DNA of 64,000 bases from Methylorubrum salsuginis (GTDB lineage Bacteria; Pseudomonadota; Alphaproteobacteria; Rhizobiales; Beijerinckiaceae): contig NZ_FOSV01000008.1 of assembly GCF_900114375.1 (NCBI RefSeq), positions 123,152 to 187,151 on the forward strand, read 5' to 3'. The position numbers and the translations under genes are program-made. Positions 26,675 through 35,364 of this stretch are shown here, piece after piece. Within the stretch, counting starts at the first letter, position 1, and every line of letters begins with the position of its first letter. The notes beneath the pieces were generated by a model. It saw only the letters and a program-made list of their open reading frames with translations. It did no database searches and was not told the DNA's origin.

Positions 26675-27148
26675 ATGAGCGAAGAGCCGCGGGAGCTGGG
26701 ATCGGCCGATATCCAGAAGGTTCTGGAATTGCTGCCCCACCGCTACCCGTTCCTGATGATCGACAAGATCATCGAGATCGATCGCGACGAGAGCTGCATC
26801 GGTATCAAGAACGTCACCGCCAACGAGCCGCAATTCACCGGGCACTTCCCCGGCATGCCGGTCTTCCCCGGCGTGCTCCTGATCGAGGCCATGGCCCAGA
26901 CGGCGGGCGCGATCTGCTGCCGTCATCTCATCGGTGACAAGGCGGGTGAGCTGAAGACCAAGCAGGTCTTCTTCATGACCATCGACAAGTGCAAGTTCCG
27001 CAAGCCCGTCGTCCCCGGCGATCAGGTGCGGCTGCACATGACCAAGATGAAGCAGCGCAAGACGATGTGGTGGTTCCGCGGCGAGGCCCGTGTCGACGGC
27101 ACCCTCGTCGCCGAAGCCGAGATCGGCGCCATGCTGGTGACGGAGTGA
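26675..27148 (+). CDS. fabZ: 3-hydroxyacyl-ACP dehydratase
   Basis: FabZ dehydrates 3-hydroxyacyl-ACP in fatty acid elongation. The 157 residues are normal length, with the hot-dog fold signature and catalytic His ([20 protein letters not shown]) and a typical N-terminus ([19 protein letters not shown]). The ATG at 26675 is chosen because it starts where the family starts. It is the first gene of the lipid A operon; its stop overlaps the lpxA GTG start (GTGA). In most proteobacteria lpxD stands directly upstream; here there is only the non-coding gap. FabZ and LpxA compete for 3-hydroxyacyl-ACP, which explains the linkage. Confidence 0.95.
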   Translation: MSEEPRELGSADIQKVLELLPHRYPFLMIDKIIEIDRDESCIGIKNVTANEPQFTGHFPGMPVFPGVLLIEAMAQTAGAICCRHLIGDKAGELKTKQVFFMTIDKCKFRKPVVPGDQVRLHMTKMKQRKTMWWFRGEARVDGTLVAEAEIGAMLVTE

Positions 27149-27972
27149 GCGCCGTGCAAGAAGGCCTTCACCCGGGCATCCACCCCAGCAGCGTGATCGA
27201 GGACGGTGCCCGCCTCGGCGAGGGCGTGCGGATCGGCCCGTTCTGCCATGTCGGCCCCGAAGTCGTCCTCGGCGATGGCTGCGAGCTGATCAGCCACGTC
27301 GTGGTCGCCGGCCGCACCACGGTCGGGGCCCGGACCAAGATCTACCCCTTCGCCTCGATCGGCCATCCGCCGCAGGACCTGAAGTATCGCGGCGAGCCCT
27401 CGACGCTCACGGTCGGCGCCGATTGCCTGATCCGCGAGGGCGTGACGATGAATCCCGGCACCGCGGGCGGCGGCCTGGAGACCACGGTCGGCAACCACTG
27501 CGCCTTCCTGGCCAACAGCCATGTCGGCCACGATTGCCGCGTGGGCGACCACGTGATCTTCTCCAACAACGTGATGCTCGCCGGTCATTGCACGGTGGGC
27601 AACTACGCGATCCTCGGCGGCGGTGCGGCGGTGATCCAGTTCGCCCGCGTCGGCGACCACGCCTTCGTCGGCGGCCTCTCCGGGCTGGAGAACGACTGCA
27701 TCCCCTACGGCATGGTGCTGGGCAACCGCGCCTACCTCTCGGGGCTCAACATCATCGGCCTGCAGCGCCGCGGCTTCTCCCGCGAGGACATCCATGCCCT
27801 GCGCCGCGCCTACCGCCTGCTCTTCGCGCAGGAGGGCACGCTGATGGAGCGGGTCGAGGACGTGGCTGCCGAATTCGACACCCATCCGGCGATCCACGAG
27901 ATCCTCTCCTTCATCCGCGAGGGCGGCAAGCGCTCGATCTGCACCCCCCGCGCCGTCGCCGCGGCGGTTTGA
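27145..27972 (+). CDS. lpxA: UDP-N-acetylglucosamine acyltransferase
   Basis: LpxA catalyses the first step of lipid A synthesis, 3-O-acylation of UDP-GlcNAc. The 275 residues show the left-handed beta-helix of hexapeptide repeats ([20 protein letters not shown] onward), the catalytic His in [11 protein letters not shown], the typical MNPGTAGGG segment and a C-terminal helical domain (about 205-265). The GTG at 27145 overlaps the fabZ stop by four bases. A second GTG at 27154 is a possible alternative start. Confidence 0.95.
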   Translation: MSAVQEGLHPGIHPSSVIEDGARLGEGVRIGPFCHVGPEVVLGDGCELISHVVVAGRTTVGARTKIYPFASIGHPPQDLKYRGEPSTLTVGADCLIREGVTMNPGTAGGGLETTVGNHCAFLANSHVGHDCRVGDHVIFSNNVMLAGHCTVGNYAILGGGAAVIQFARVGDHAFVGGLSGLENDCIPYGMVLGNRAYLSGLNIIGLQRRGFSREDIHALRRAYRLLFAQEGTLMERVEDVAAEFDTHPAIHEILSFIREGGKRSICTPRAVAAAV

Positions 27973-27976
27973 TCCC

Positions 27977-28822
27977 GTGGCGTCCTCCCGGCCGCTCGCG
28001 TTGGTGGCCGGGGCGGGCCGCCTGCCCGAACTCGTAGCCGCCTCCCTGGAGCGGGCGGGCCGGCCGTTCCGGGTGCTGGCCGTGCGCGGCTTCACCGAGC
28101 GGGCGATGCGGGCCCGCGCCGACGCGACCGTCGATCTTCTCGACATCCCCGGCACCCTGCGCATCCTCAAGGACTGGGCGCCGGACGCCGTGGTGCCGGC
28201 GGGCGGCGTCGCCCGCCCGAGCCCGGCGGCGCTGCTCAACGCCGCCCACGCGGTGAAGAACCGCGACATCCTGCGGGGGCTGGCCGGCGGCGACGACCGC
28301 CTGCTGCGCGCCGTGCTGTCGCTGCTCGAAGAGAACGGCCACCGGGTGCTCGGCGTGCACGAAGTCGCCCCGGATCTGCTCGGGCGGCCCGGCCGGTTCG
28401 GGACGCACGCACCGGACAGCGACGCCGCGCTCTCCATCGCCACCGGCCGCGCCATGCTCGGCGCGCTGAGCCCGTTCGATGTCGGGCAGGCGGCGGTGGT
28501 CGCCGCCGAGCGGGTGATCGCCGTCGAAGGCCCCGAGGGCACCGACCGGATGCTGCTGCGTGCCCGGGCGCTCGGCCGCAAGCCGTTCGGCTACGGCAGC
28601 GCGCCGAAGGGTACGGTGCTGGTGAAGCTGCCCAAGCTCGGCCAGGACCTGCGCATCGATCTGCCGGCCATCGGCCCGCGCACGGTGCAGCGTGCGGCCG
28701 CCGCGGGCTGCGCCGGCATCGCCATCGGGGCCGGCTACACCCTGGTGATCGATGTCGATCGGACCGTCGCCGCGGCCGATGCCGCCGGCCTCTTCCTCGT
28801 CGGCCTGGAGGTCGCGCCGTGA
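27977..28822 (+). CDS. lpxI: UDP-2,3-diacylglucosamine pyrophosphatase LpxI
   Basis: LpxI (DUF1009) hydrolyses UDP-2,3-diacylglucosamine to lipid X and replaces LpxH in alphaproteobacteria such as Caulobacter. The 281 residues have the usual two-domain layout: an N-terminal nucleotide-binding part (LALVAGAGRLPELVAASLERAG) and a C-terminal domain with KLPKLGQDLRIDLPAIGPRT containing the conserved acidic residues, and the ending AGYTLVIDVDRTVAAADAAGLFLVGL. The GTG at 27977 starts four bases after lpxA; the stop overlaps the lpxB GTG. Order lpxA-lpxI-lpxB is the normal alphaproteobacterial order. Confidence 0.93.
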   Translation: MASSRPLALVAGAGRLPELVAASLERAGRPFRVLAVRGFTERAMRARADATVDLLDIPGTLRILKDWAPDAVVPAGGVARPSPAALLNAAHAVKNRDILRGLAGGDDRLLRAVLSLLEENGHRVLGVHEVAPDLLGRPGRFGTHAPDSDAALSIATGRAMLGALSPFDVGQAAVVAAERVIAVEGPEGTDRMLLRARALGRKPFGYGSAPKGTVLVKLPKLGQDLRIDLPAIGPRTVQRAAAAGCAGIAIGAGYTLVIDVDRTVAAADAAGLFLVGLEVAP

Positions 28823-29982
28823 GCCCCCACCGAACGATCTGGCTGGTGGCGGGCGAGGATTCCGGCGACCAGCTCGGCGCCAAGCTGATCCGCGCGCTGC
28901 GCGCCCTCTCGCCCGCGCCGCTGACGCTGGGCGGCGTCGGCGGCGAGGCGATGGCGGCGGAGGGCTTCACCTCGCTGTTTCCCATCGATGACGTGGCGGT
29001 GATGGGCTACCTGCCGGTGCTGGCCCGCGCCCGCACCCTTCTGCGGCGCATCCGCGAGACCGTGGACGACGTGGTCGCAGGCCGCCCCGACGTGCTCGTC
29101 ATCATCGACAGCCCCGGCTTCACCCACGCCGTCGCGACCCGTGTGCGCCAGCGCCTGCCCGATCTGCCGATCGTCGATTACGTCTCGCCGAGCGTCTGGG
29201 CGTGGCGGCCGTGGCGGGCCAAGGGCATGGTGCCCTTCATCGACCACGTGCTCGCCCTCCTGCCCTTCGAGCCGGAGGCGCATCGGCGGCTGGGCGGCCC
29301 GCCCTGCTCTTACGTCGGTCATCCGCTGATCGAGCGGCTCTCCGAGCTGCGCCCCTCCCCCGAGGAGCAGGCGATCCGGGAGGGCCGGCCGCCGGTGCTC
29401 GCGGTGCTGCCGGGCTCGCGCCGCTCCGAGATCGAGCGGCTGATGCCGGTCTTCGGCCGGGCGATCGCGGAACTGACCCGGCGCGTCGGCCCGTTCGAGA
29501 TCGAGCTGCCGGCGGTGAGCCGCCATAAGGCGTTGATCGAGCGCCTCGCGGTGGCTTGGGATCGGCATCCCCGCATCGTTCACGGTGAGGCCGCCAAGCA
29601 CGCGACCTTCCGCCGGGCGCGGGCGGCGCTCGCGGCGTCCGGCACCGTCACCCTCGAACTGGCTCTGTCGGGCGTGCCGATGGTGGTGGCCTACAAGGTC
29701 TCGCGGGTCGAAGAGGTGATCGCGCGGCGCCTGATCCAGGTGCCGACCATCGTCCTGCCGAACCTGATCCTGTCCGAGAACGCCATGCCGGAATTCGTGC
29801 AGGCCGAGTGCACGCCCGAGCGCCTCGCCGACACCCTGGCGCCGCTGATGGCCGGCGGCCCCGCTCGCCGCACCCAGCTCGATGCGCTCGGCCGCATCGA
29901 CGGCATGATGCGGCTCGAAAACGACGAGGAGCCGAGCCGGGCGGCGGCCCGCATCGTGCTCTCGGCGAGGCGGGCTTCATGA
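28819..29982 (+). CDS. lpxB: Lipid-A-disaccharide synthase
   Basis: LpxB (GT19) condenses lipid X with UDP-2,3-diacylglucosamine to the lipid A disaccharide at the inner membrane. Of 387 residues, the start [74 protein letters not shown] and [20 protein letters not shown] are all family hallmarks. The GTG start overlaps the lpxI stop (GTGA). The stop overlaps the ATG of the DUF188 gene (ATGA), extending the coupled operon. Confidence 0.96.
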   Translation: MSPHRTIWLVAGEDSGDQLGAKLIRALRALSPAPLTLGGVGGEAMAAEGFTSLFPIDDVAVMGYLPVLARARTLLRRIRETVDDVVAGRPDVLVIIDSPGFTHAVATRVRQRLPDLPIVDYVSPSVWAWRPWRAKGMVPFIDHVLALLPFEPEAHRRLGGPPCSYVGHPLIERLSELRPSPEEQAIREGRPPVLAVLPGSRRSEIERLMPVFGRAIAELTRRVGPFEIELPAVSRHKALIERLAVAWDRHPRIVHGEAAKHATFRRARAALAASGTVTLELALSGVPMVVAYKVSRVEEVIARRLIQVPTIVLPNLILSENAMPEFVQAECTPERLADTLAPLMAGGPARRTQLDALGRIDGMMRLENDEEPSRAAARIVLSARRAS

Positions 29983-30470
29983 GTGCCCCCGATATGAGCG
30001 CGCCCGACCCGATCCGGGTCTACGTCGATGCCGATGCCTGCCCGGTCAAGGACGAGGTGTTTCGCGTCGCCGGGCGCTACGGGCTCCATGTGTTCGTGGT
30101 CTCGAACGGCTTCCTCAATCTGCCCCGGGAGCCCTGGATCGAGCGGGTGATCGTCGGCGACACGTTCGACGCCGCCGACGATTGGATCGCGGAGCGGGCA
30201 AGCCCCGGCGCCGTGGTCATCACCGCGGACGTGCCGCTGGCGAGCCGCTGCGTGAAGGCCGGCGGGGTCGCCTTGAGCCCCACCGGAAAGGCCTTCACCG
30301 ACGCGTCCGTGGGCATGGCGCTCGCCACCCGCAACCTGATGCAGGAGTTGCGCGAGGCCGGCGCCATCACCGGCGGCCCGAAGCCGTTCTCGAAGAGCGA
30401 CCGCTCCGCGTTCCTGGGCGCGCTCGACCGGGCCATCGTGCGGCTTCGGCGCGAGCGCGGGATTCGGTAG
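29979..30470 (+). CDS. YaiI/YqxD family protein (DUF188)
   Basis: A 163-residue DUF188 protein, a widespread family of unproven function whose fold resembles PIN/NYN-type nuclease domains. Conserved features: [18 protein letters not shown] near the start, [26 protein letters not shown], and [16 protein letters not shown] at the end. The ATG at 29979 overlaps the lpxB stop by four bases; an in-frame ATG at 29994 is an alternative. The acidic residues near the N-terminus (DADAC) and the TAD would fit a metal-dependent nuclease, which is inference. It is the last gene of the fabZ-lpx operon; a GC hairpin (30482-30499) follows. Confidence 0.88.
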   Translation: MSAPDMSAPDPIRVYVDADACPVKDEVFRVAGRYGLHVFVVSNGFLNLPREPWIERVIVGDTFDAADDWIAERASPGAVVITADVPLASRCVKAGGVALSPTGKAFTDASVGMALATRNLMQELREAGAITGGPKPFSKSDRSAFLGALDRAIVRLRRERGIR

Positions 30471-30513
30471 ACGGTTCGTCGCGCCGCCGGGCTGGCGGCG
30501 TTCGGAAAAAAAC

Positions 30514-31014
30514 TCAGTGACGGTCGTCGGGGGACGGCGGCAGGGGCATGACCTCGATGCCCTCCTCCGCCAGTTCCCGCGCCTCGTGCGGGGTCGCCTC
30601 GCCGTAGATCGGGCGGCCTTCCGCGTCGCCGTAATGGATCGCCCGCGCCTCCTCGGCGAAGCGGTCGCCGACATGTTCGGCGGTCGAGACCACGTGCTCG
30701 CGCACCGCCTTGAGCAGGGCGCGCAGGCGCCGCTCCGGTTCGGCGATCATCGGCATCGGGCCGGCGACGGGAGCGGTGGGAGGCGGATTCGCGACCGCAG
30801 GGAGGCCGGCCGAGGCGGACGGCTCGGCGGCGGGGCGGCGGTCGCGGTCGGTGCGGGCGACCGCCGGGGCCATCGGCGCCTTGCTCACCTTCGCCGAATC
30901 GCAGACCGGGCAGGTCACGAGGCCGCGTTCCGTCTGCTCGTCATAGGCCGAGCCAGAGGGGAACCAGCTCTCGAAGCTGTGGCCGGCATCGCAGACGAGG
31001 GTGTAGCGGATCAT
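30514..31014 (-). CDS. DUF1178 zinc-ribbon-like protein
   Basis: A 166-residue DUF1178 protein, common in alphaproteobacteria and usually annotated hypothetical. The start MIRYTLVCDAGHSFESWFPS and TCPVCDSAKVSKAPMAPAV give a Cys-x(n)-CxxC ribbon-like site (C8, C35, C38) with a nearby His. The middle (about 55-85) is a Pro/Ala linker. The C-terminal part is helical and ends in HYGDAEGRPIYGEATPHEARELAEEGIEVMPLP, the most conserved segment of the family. It lies 60 bases downstream of the nitrilase-family gene on the same strand, an arrangement common in Rhizobiales. Confidence 0.88.
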   Translation of the reverse strand: MIRYTLVCDAGHSFESWFPSGSAYDEQTERGLVTCPVCDSAKVSKAPMAPAVARTDRDRRPAAEPSASAGLPAVANPPPTAPVAGPMPMIAEPERRLRALLKAVREHVVSTAEHVGDRFAEEARAIHYGDAEGRPIYGEATPHEARELAEEGIEVMPLPPSPDDRH

Positions 31015-31074
31015 TCTCGTGAGGGCCTCGGGCGCGGACAGAGCCGGACCGCGGGCGGAAAAGATAACAAAAGA

Positions 31075-31911
31075 TCAGGCTCGGCGCACGTCGAAGGGGC
31101 GTGCATGGGCCAGGGTGGGGATGCGGGCGCGGGCGTCCGCGACGCGGGCGAGATCGATCTCGGCAAGGATGATGCCGGGCGCATCGCCCTCGGCCTCGGC
31201 CAGGATGCGGCCCCAGGGATCGACGATGAGCGAGTGTCCGAAGGTCTCGCGCCCGTCCTCGTGCCGCCCGCCCTGGGCCGCCGAGATCATGAACGAGCCG
31301 GTCTCGATGGCGCGCGCCCGTTGCAGGACGTGCCAGTGCGCCTCGCCGGTCTGGCGGGTGAAGCAGGCGGGCGCCGTCAGCACCGTGGCGCCGGCCTCCG
31401 CCAGCGCCCGGTAGAGGGCGGGGAAGCGCAGATCGTAGCAGATGGTGAGGCCGAAGGCCGCGAGCGGCGTCTCGGCCACGACCGCGCAGGCGCCGCCGGA
31501 ATAGGTCGCCGATTCGCGCCAGCTCTCGCCGTTGGGCAGATCGACGTCGTAGAGGTGGAGCTTGTCGTAGGAGGCGCGGATCGCGCCCTCGGCATCGATC
31601 AGGAACGCCCGGTTGGCGATCTTCTCGCCTTCGCGGATCGCCAGGGAGCCGATCTGAAGCACGATGCCGGTTTCCCGGGCAACCTCGCGCAGGGCGGCCA
31701 AGGTGGCGTCGGAATCCTGCGGGCCGACATGGGCGAACAGGGCGTCGCGGTCGCGCTCGATCAGCGAGGTGGTCTCCGGCGTCTGGACGTAGGCCGCGCC
31801 CGCGCGCGCCGCATCGCGAACGGCCTCGATCGCAGCCGCGCGGTTGGCGGCCGGATCGCGCCCGCCGCGCATCTGCACGCAGGCGGCGACGAACTTCGAC
31901 GCGTCGCTCAT
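31075..31911 (-). CDS. Nitrilase-superfamily carbon-nitrogen hydrolase (Nit1-like)
   Basis: A 278-residue C-N hydrolase. The catalytic triad is visible: Glu in YVQTPETTSL, Lys in YDKLHLYDVD and Cys in LTICYDLRFPALYRALAEAG. DKLHLYDVD together with ARAIETGSFMISAAQ is typical of the Nit1/YbeM group, whose best-known members are deaminated-glutathione amidases. Linkage to a glutaredoxin gene is consistent with glutathione metabolism. The ATG at 31911 overlaps the grxC stop (ATGA). Substrate is inferred from family, not shown. Confidence 0.85.
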   Translation of the reverse strand: MSDASKFVAACVQMRGGRDPAANRAAAIEAVRDAARAGAAYVQTPETTSLIERDRDALFAHVGPQDSDATLAALREVARETGIVLQIGSLAIREGEKIANRAFLIDAEGAIRASYDKLHLYDVDLPNGESWRESATYSGGACAVVAETPLAAFGLTICYDLRFPALYRALAEAGATVLTAPACFTRQTGEAHWHVLQRARAIETGSFMISAAQGGRHEDGRETFGHSLIVDPWGRILAEAEGDAPGIILAEIDLARVADARARIPTLAHARPFDVRRA

Positions 31912-32165
31912 GCGGCCAGCAGCGGATCGAGCCCGCCCGCCCGGTCGAGGGCGTAGAGGTCGTCGCAGCCGCCGACATGGCGGTCGCCGACGAAGATCTG
32001 CGGCACGCTGGTGCGCCCGCCGGCCCGCTGGACCATCGCGGCCCGCGCGCCTGCCGTCTTCTCGACGTCGATCTCGGTGAAGGCCACGCCCTTGTCGCGC
32101 AGCAGGCTCTTGGCCGCCGAGCAATAGGGACACCAGGCCGTGGTGTAGAGGGTGACCGGCTGCAT
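31908..32165 (-). CDS. grxC: Glutaredoxin 3
   Basis: A small dithiol glutaredoxin of 85 residues that reduces disulfides with glutathione. The CPYC active site (C12, C15), TSVPQIFVGDRHVGGCDDL (cis-Pro and glutathione-binding loop) and overall length match GrxC. It is the first gene of a short leftward run grxC - nitrilase-family hydrolase (four-base overlap) - DUF1178. Confidence 0.95.
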   Translation of the reverse strand: MQPVTLYTTAWCPYCSAAKSLLRDKGVAFTEIDVEKTAGARAAMVQRAGGRTSVPQIFVGDRHVGGCDDLYALDRAGGLDPLLAA

Positions 32166-32245
32166 GGTCGTTCGTACGCCCGACGGGAGGAGCAGCCGAT
32201 ATAGGCGAGAGGGGCCGATCTTCCTACAGCGAGAGCGGTCGCTCC

Positions 32246-32380
32246 CGCTGTTTTTGCCTTGCCCTCAAGCGCCGGCGTCCGCGACCTCAGGCTTCTCGCG
32301 TCGCCGGACGGCCTCCGCTTTCGCCGAGGCCCGCTGCGCGGGGCGCTCTTCGCGCCCGGCCATACGGCACGGGTCTTCCG
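32246..32380 (+). repeat. Dispersed intergenic repeat, copy B
   Basis: This is the partner of the element at 21683-21831, in opposite orientation. The shared blocks are CAAGCGCCGGCG (near 32267-32278) and GGGCGCTCTTCGCGCCCGG (near 32341-32359). On the plus strand it encodes PLRGALFAPGHTARVF, comparable with the FFGALFAPGD of copy A. It lies between cpdR and grxC and fills that 250-base gap. Confidence 0.65.
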
Positions 32381-32416
32381 GCGGGTTCCGTCGGCGGACG
32401 TTCAGCCTGCCGCGCC

Positions 32417-32776
32417 TCAAGCCGCAGCGAGCAGCTTCTCGACCTCGTTGACGAGTTCGCGCAGGTGGAAGGGCTTGGAAAGGACCTTTGCGTCCTTGGG
32501 CGCCTTCGAATCCGGATTCAGCGCCACGGCGGCGAAGCCCGTGATGAACATCACCTTGATGTCGGGATCGAGCTCGGTGGCGCGGCGCGCCAGCTCGATG
32601 CCGTCCATCTCCGGCATGACGATGTCGGTGAGCAGGAGCTCGAACGGCTCCTCGCGCAGGCGGTTGTAAGCGGAGAGACCGTTGTCGAACGACAGCACGT
32701 CGTAGCCGGCGTTCTGCAACGCCTTGGCCAGGAACCGCCGCATGTCGTTGTCGTCTTCCGCCAGCAGGATCTTCAT
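32417..32776 (-). CDS. cpdR: CpdR-type single-domain response regulator
   Basis: A 119-residue receiver domain without an output domain. The phospho-acceptor is D51 (LLLTDIVMPEMDG), with acidic pair D8/D9 and the switch residues T/K in FITGFAAVALNP and VLSKPFHLRELV. Near-identity to remembered CpdR sequences (ILLAEDDNDMRRFLAKALQNA) supports the name. In Caulobacter and rhizobia, unphosphorylated CpdR primes ClpXP for regulated proteolysis in the cell cycle, under CckA-ChpT control. It is divergent from the N-formylglutamate amidohydrolase gene; two TTAA half-sites lie about 75-90 bases upstream. Confidence 0.93.
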   Translation of the reverse strand: MKILLAEDDNDMRRFLAKALQNAGYDVLSFDNGLSAYNRLREEPFELLLTDIVMPEMDGIELARRATELDPDIKVMFITGFAAVALNPDSKAPKDAKVLSKPFHLRELVNEVEKLLAAA

Positions 32777-32847
32777 CGCACGACGTCCCGATGCCTCTAC
32801 GCCCTGGGGTGTTCATTCCATAAAGCGGCGGCATGGTAAACACGGGG

Positions 32848-32864
32848 TTAAGGTCGTGGTTAAC
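32848..32864. promoter_or_regulatory. Paired TTAA half-sites upstream of cpdR
   Basis: TTAA (32848-32851) and TTAAC (32860-32864) are separated by eight bases in the cpdR upstream region. CtrA sites are TTAA-N7-TTAA(C), so the spacing is one base too long. The site could be a weak CtrA box or chance. CtrA control of cpdR is established in Caulobacter, which is why it is listed. Confidence 0.25.
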
Positions 32865-32980
32865 GCCAGGCCGCTCGCCGGACCGTCGGCAGCCCGGCGC
32901 GATGCAGTAGACAGCCCGGCCCCGCCGCCGCAAAGTGGCGAAATGTCCCCCGTCCGCCACAGATCGGCGCCCGCCACGCG

Positions 32981-33877
32981 ATGAGCCTCTCCCCCGCCGA
33001 CGGAAACGAGACGTTCGACCCGCCCTTCGTCGTGGACGAGCCCGCCACGCACGCCGTTCCCTTCGTGTTCAACGCGCCGCATTCGGGCGCGCATTATCCG
33101 CCGGCCTTCCTCGCCGCCTCCCGGCTCGACGCGCTGACCCTGCGCCGCTCGGAGGATGCCCATGTCGACCGGCTGTTCGCGTCCGTGGTCGGTCTCGGCG
33201 CGCCCCTGATGCGGGCGCATTTTCCCCGCGCCTATCTCGACCTGAACCGCGAGCCCTACGAACTCGACCCGCGCATGTTCACCGGGCGCCTGCCCTCCTA
33301 CGCCAACACCCGCTCCATGCGGGTCGCCGGGGGGCTCGGCACGGTGCCACGCATCGTCGCCGACGGGCAGGAGATCTACCGCGAGCGGCTGCCCGTCGAG
33401 GAGGCGGTGACGCGGATCGAGACGCTCTACAAGCCGTATCACCGGACCCTACGCGGCCTGATCCAGCGCACGGCGCGGACCTTCGGCAAGGCGATCCTGA
33501 TCGATTGCCACTCGATGCCGTCCTCCAGCCTCGGGCGGGAGGAGAGTGCGCAGGCCGATTTCGTGCTGGGCGACCGGTTCGGGACGAGCTGCGCCCCGGG
33601 CCTCACCGAAGGCGTCGAGATGCGCCTGCGGGCGTTCGGCTACCGGGTGGTGCGCAACAAGCCCTATGCCGGCGGCTTCATCACCGAGCATTACGGCGAG
33701 CCGGGGCTCGGGCGGCACGCGCTGCAGATCGAGATCAACCGGGCGCTCTACATGAACGAGCAGTCGCTCGCCCTCACCGCGGGCTTCGGCCCGTTGGCTC
33801 AGCATCTTGCCCAGGTGATCGCCGAAGTCGCGGCCGAAACGGTCGATACGACACCGCTTGGGATCGCCGCCGAGTAG
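32981..33877 (+). CDS. N-formylglutamate amidohydrolase
   Basis: A 298-residue member of the N-formylglutamate amidohydrolase (HutG-like/FGase) family of zinc hydrolases. Signature segments: FVFNAPHSGAHYPPAF (about 28-43), HFPRAYLDLNREPYELDPRMF, ILIDCHSMPS, and YAGGFITEHYG with LQIEINRALYMNE near the end. Residues His/Asp/Glu in these blocks are the expected metal ligands. It has no hut genes around it, so a role in histidine degradation is uncertain; related enzymes act on other N-acyl amino acids. Divergent from cpdR. Confidence 0.88.
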   Translation: MSLSPADGNETFDPPFVVDEPATHAVPFVFNAPHSGAHYPPAFLAASRLDALTLRRSEDAHVDRLFASVVGLGAPLMRAHFPRAYLDLNREPYELDPRMFTGRLPSYANTRSMRVAGGLGTVPRIVADGQEIYRERLPVEEAVTRIETLYKPYHRTLRGLIQRTARTFGKAILIDCHSMPSSSLGREESAQADFVLGDRFGTSCAPGLTEGVEMRLRAFGYRVVRNKPYAGGFITEHYGEPGLGRHALQIEINRALYMNEQSLALTAGFGPLAQHLAQVIAEVAAETVDTTPLGIAAE

Positions 33878-34032
33878 AACGTTTGATTGCGCCGCCGCCC
33901 TGCCGGGGCGCTGACAACCGAACCCGCAATCGACGACCGGCCGTGACGTTTCCCAAGCCGCGCGTCACGGGTGGATTCAGGTTTCCGCTGCGCGGCCCGG
34001 GAACGACCGCAGAACAAACCGGATCCCGAAAC

Positions 34033-34063
34033 AAAAAAAGGCCGCCCCGATGGAGGGCGGCCC
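34033..34063 (-). terminator. Intrinsic terminator of the small RNA
   Basis: Stem GGCCGCC with GGCGGCC (plus an extra C-G pair) and a loop of about seven bases, followed on the minus strand by TTTTTTT. It would also stop read-through from galU. Confidence 0.88.
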
Positions 34064-34125
34064 GAAGTCTAGGGAGGAAACGCCCAAGAAGGGCTGCGGG
34101 ACCGCGACGCCATCGCGATCTCGCA
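34033..34125 (-). ncRNA. SuhB/MmgR (alpha-r8)-like small RNA
   Basis: On the minus strand, a stem GCCC-TTCTT-GGGC (34094-34082) is followed by a single-stranded TTTCCTCCCT (34080-34071), complementary to a Shine-Dalgarno sequence. A strong GC terminator (GGCCGCC/GGCGGCC, 34062-34040) and seven T residues end it. This order, anti-SD CCTCCC then TAGACTT-like linker then GGGCCGCCC terminator, is what I remember of the rhizobial SuhB/MmgR trans-acting RNA. A candidate promoter is CTTGCA (34160-34155) - 17 bases - CGAATT (34137-34132). The 5' end is estimated. No gene fits this interval on either strand. Confidence 0.6.
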
Positions 34126-34329
34126 ATGCACAATTCGCATCGCGGTGCACCAAATGCAAGGCCGGTGGGAACGTTTCCATCTGCGCCGTGCGCATGCCTC
34201 AGACGCGCTGTTGCATGGAACCCGCTGCAAACGAAGGCCCGTCCGGGCGGCGGCATCCCGGATGGCCCTTCAAGTTCCTCGCTTGTCGAGGTTTTTCGAA
34301 AATCCGCCTCGAACCGTCAGGGCCCCGGC

Positions 34330-35190
34330 CTAACCGAGCAGGGCACGGATCTCGGCTTTGAGGGCCTCGGCGAGCTCGGGCCGCTCCAGGCCGTAGGCGA
34401 GGTTGGCGGTGAGGAAACCGATCTTCGAGCCGGTGTCGTAGGTGCGCCCGTCGAAGCGCATGCCGTAGAACTTCTGCTGCTCCGAGAGGCGGATCATCGC
34501 GTCGGTGAGCTGGATCTCGCCGCCGGCCCCCTTGTCGCCGCGCTCCAGGATCGAGAAAATCTCGGGCTGGAGGATGTAGCGGCCGGAGATGATGAAGTTC
34601 GACGGCGCGGTGCCCTGTTTGGGCTTCTCGACCATGCCGGTGATCTCGAAGGTCTGGCCGAAGGTCTCGCCGACGGCGACGATGCCGTATTGATGGGTCT
34701 CCTCGGGCTTGACCTCCTCGACGGCGATGACGTTGCCGCCGTGCTGCTCGTAGGCCTTGAGCATCTGGGCCATGCAGCCGCGGCTCAGCATGTCCGGCAG
34801 CAGCACCGCGAACGGCTCGTCGCCGACGATCTCGCGGGCGCACCAGACCGCGTGGCCGAGGCCGAGCGGGGCCTGCTGGCGGGTGAAGCTGGTCTGGCCC
34901 GCCTTGGGCAGGTCCTTCTTGAGTTCCTCGTAGGCCGCGGTCTTGCCGCGCTCCTGCAGGGTGTGGTCGAGTTCGAACGCGATGTCGAAATGATCCTCGA
35001 TCACGGCCTTGCCGCGGCCGGTCACGAAGATGAAATGTTCGATGCCGGCCTCGCGGGCCTCGTCCACCACGTGCTGGACGACCGGGCGGTCGACCACGGT
35101 GAGCATCTCCTTGGGCACCGCCTTGGTGGCCGGCAGGAAGCGCGTGCCGAGGCCGGCGACGGGGAGGACGGCCTTGCGTATCGGTTTCAT
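34330..35190 (-). CDS. galU: UTP-glucose-1-phosphate uridylyltransferase
   Basis: GalU makes UDP-glucose from UTP and glucose-1-phosphate. The 286 residues carry the nucleotidyltransferase signature [53 protein letters not shown] and [12 protein letters not shown]. Start [13 protein letters not shown] at 35190 is standard. Divergent from galE with 174 bases between the starts, so UDP-glucose and UDP-galactose supply are encoded side by side. UDP-glucose feeds exopolysaccharide and lipopolysaccharide, not the GlgE glucan route nearby. Confidence 0.96.
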   Translation of the reverse strand: MKPIRKAVLPVAGLGTRFLPATKAVPKEMLTVVDRPVVQHVVDEAREAGIEHFIFVTGRGKAVIEDHFDIAFELDHTLQERGKTAAYEELKKDLPKAGQTSFTRQQAPLGLGHAVWCAREIVGDEPFAVLLPDMLSRGCMAQMLKAYEQHGGNVIAVEEVKPEETHQYGIVAVGETFGQTFEITGMVEKPKQGTAPSNFIISGRYILQPEIFSILERGDKGAGGEIQLTDAMIRLSEQQKFYGMRFDGRTYDTGSKIGFLTANLAYGLERPELAEALKAEIRALLG

Positions 35191-35299
35191 CTGGCGGGAC
35201 CCGTGGATGGTAGGGAGCGGGGCAACCTTGAGCGGTCAGGATGAAATAGCACGCCGCGCGCCAGCAACAGCCCCGCTTGGCCCGTCCTGGCGCGCTTTT

Positions 35300-35313
35300 C
35301 GCGATTAATCGCG
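35300..35313. promoter_or_regulatory. Perfect 14-bp palindrome between galU and galE
   Basis: CGCGATTAATCGCG is fully self-complementary and lies 51 bases before the galE ATG in the divergent promoter region. It is a possible operator for a dimeric regulator, but no regulator gene is nearby. Confidence 0.35.
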
Positions 35314-35364
35314 TCTGAAACTTTGGCCGGTACCATTCGGCCCAATCGAGCGAGGGGAAAATCC

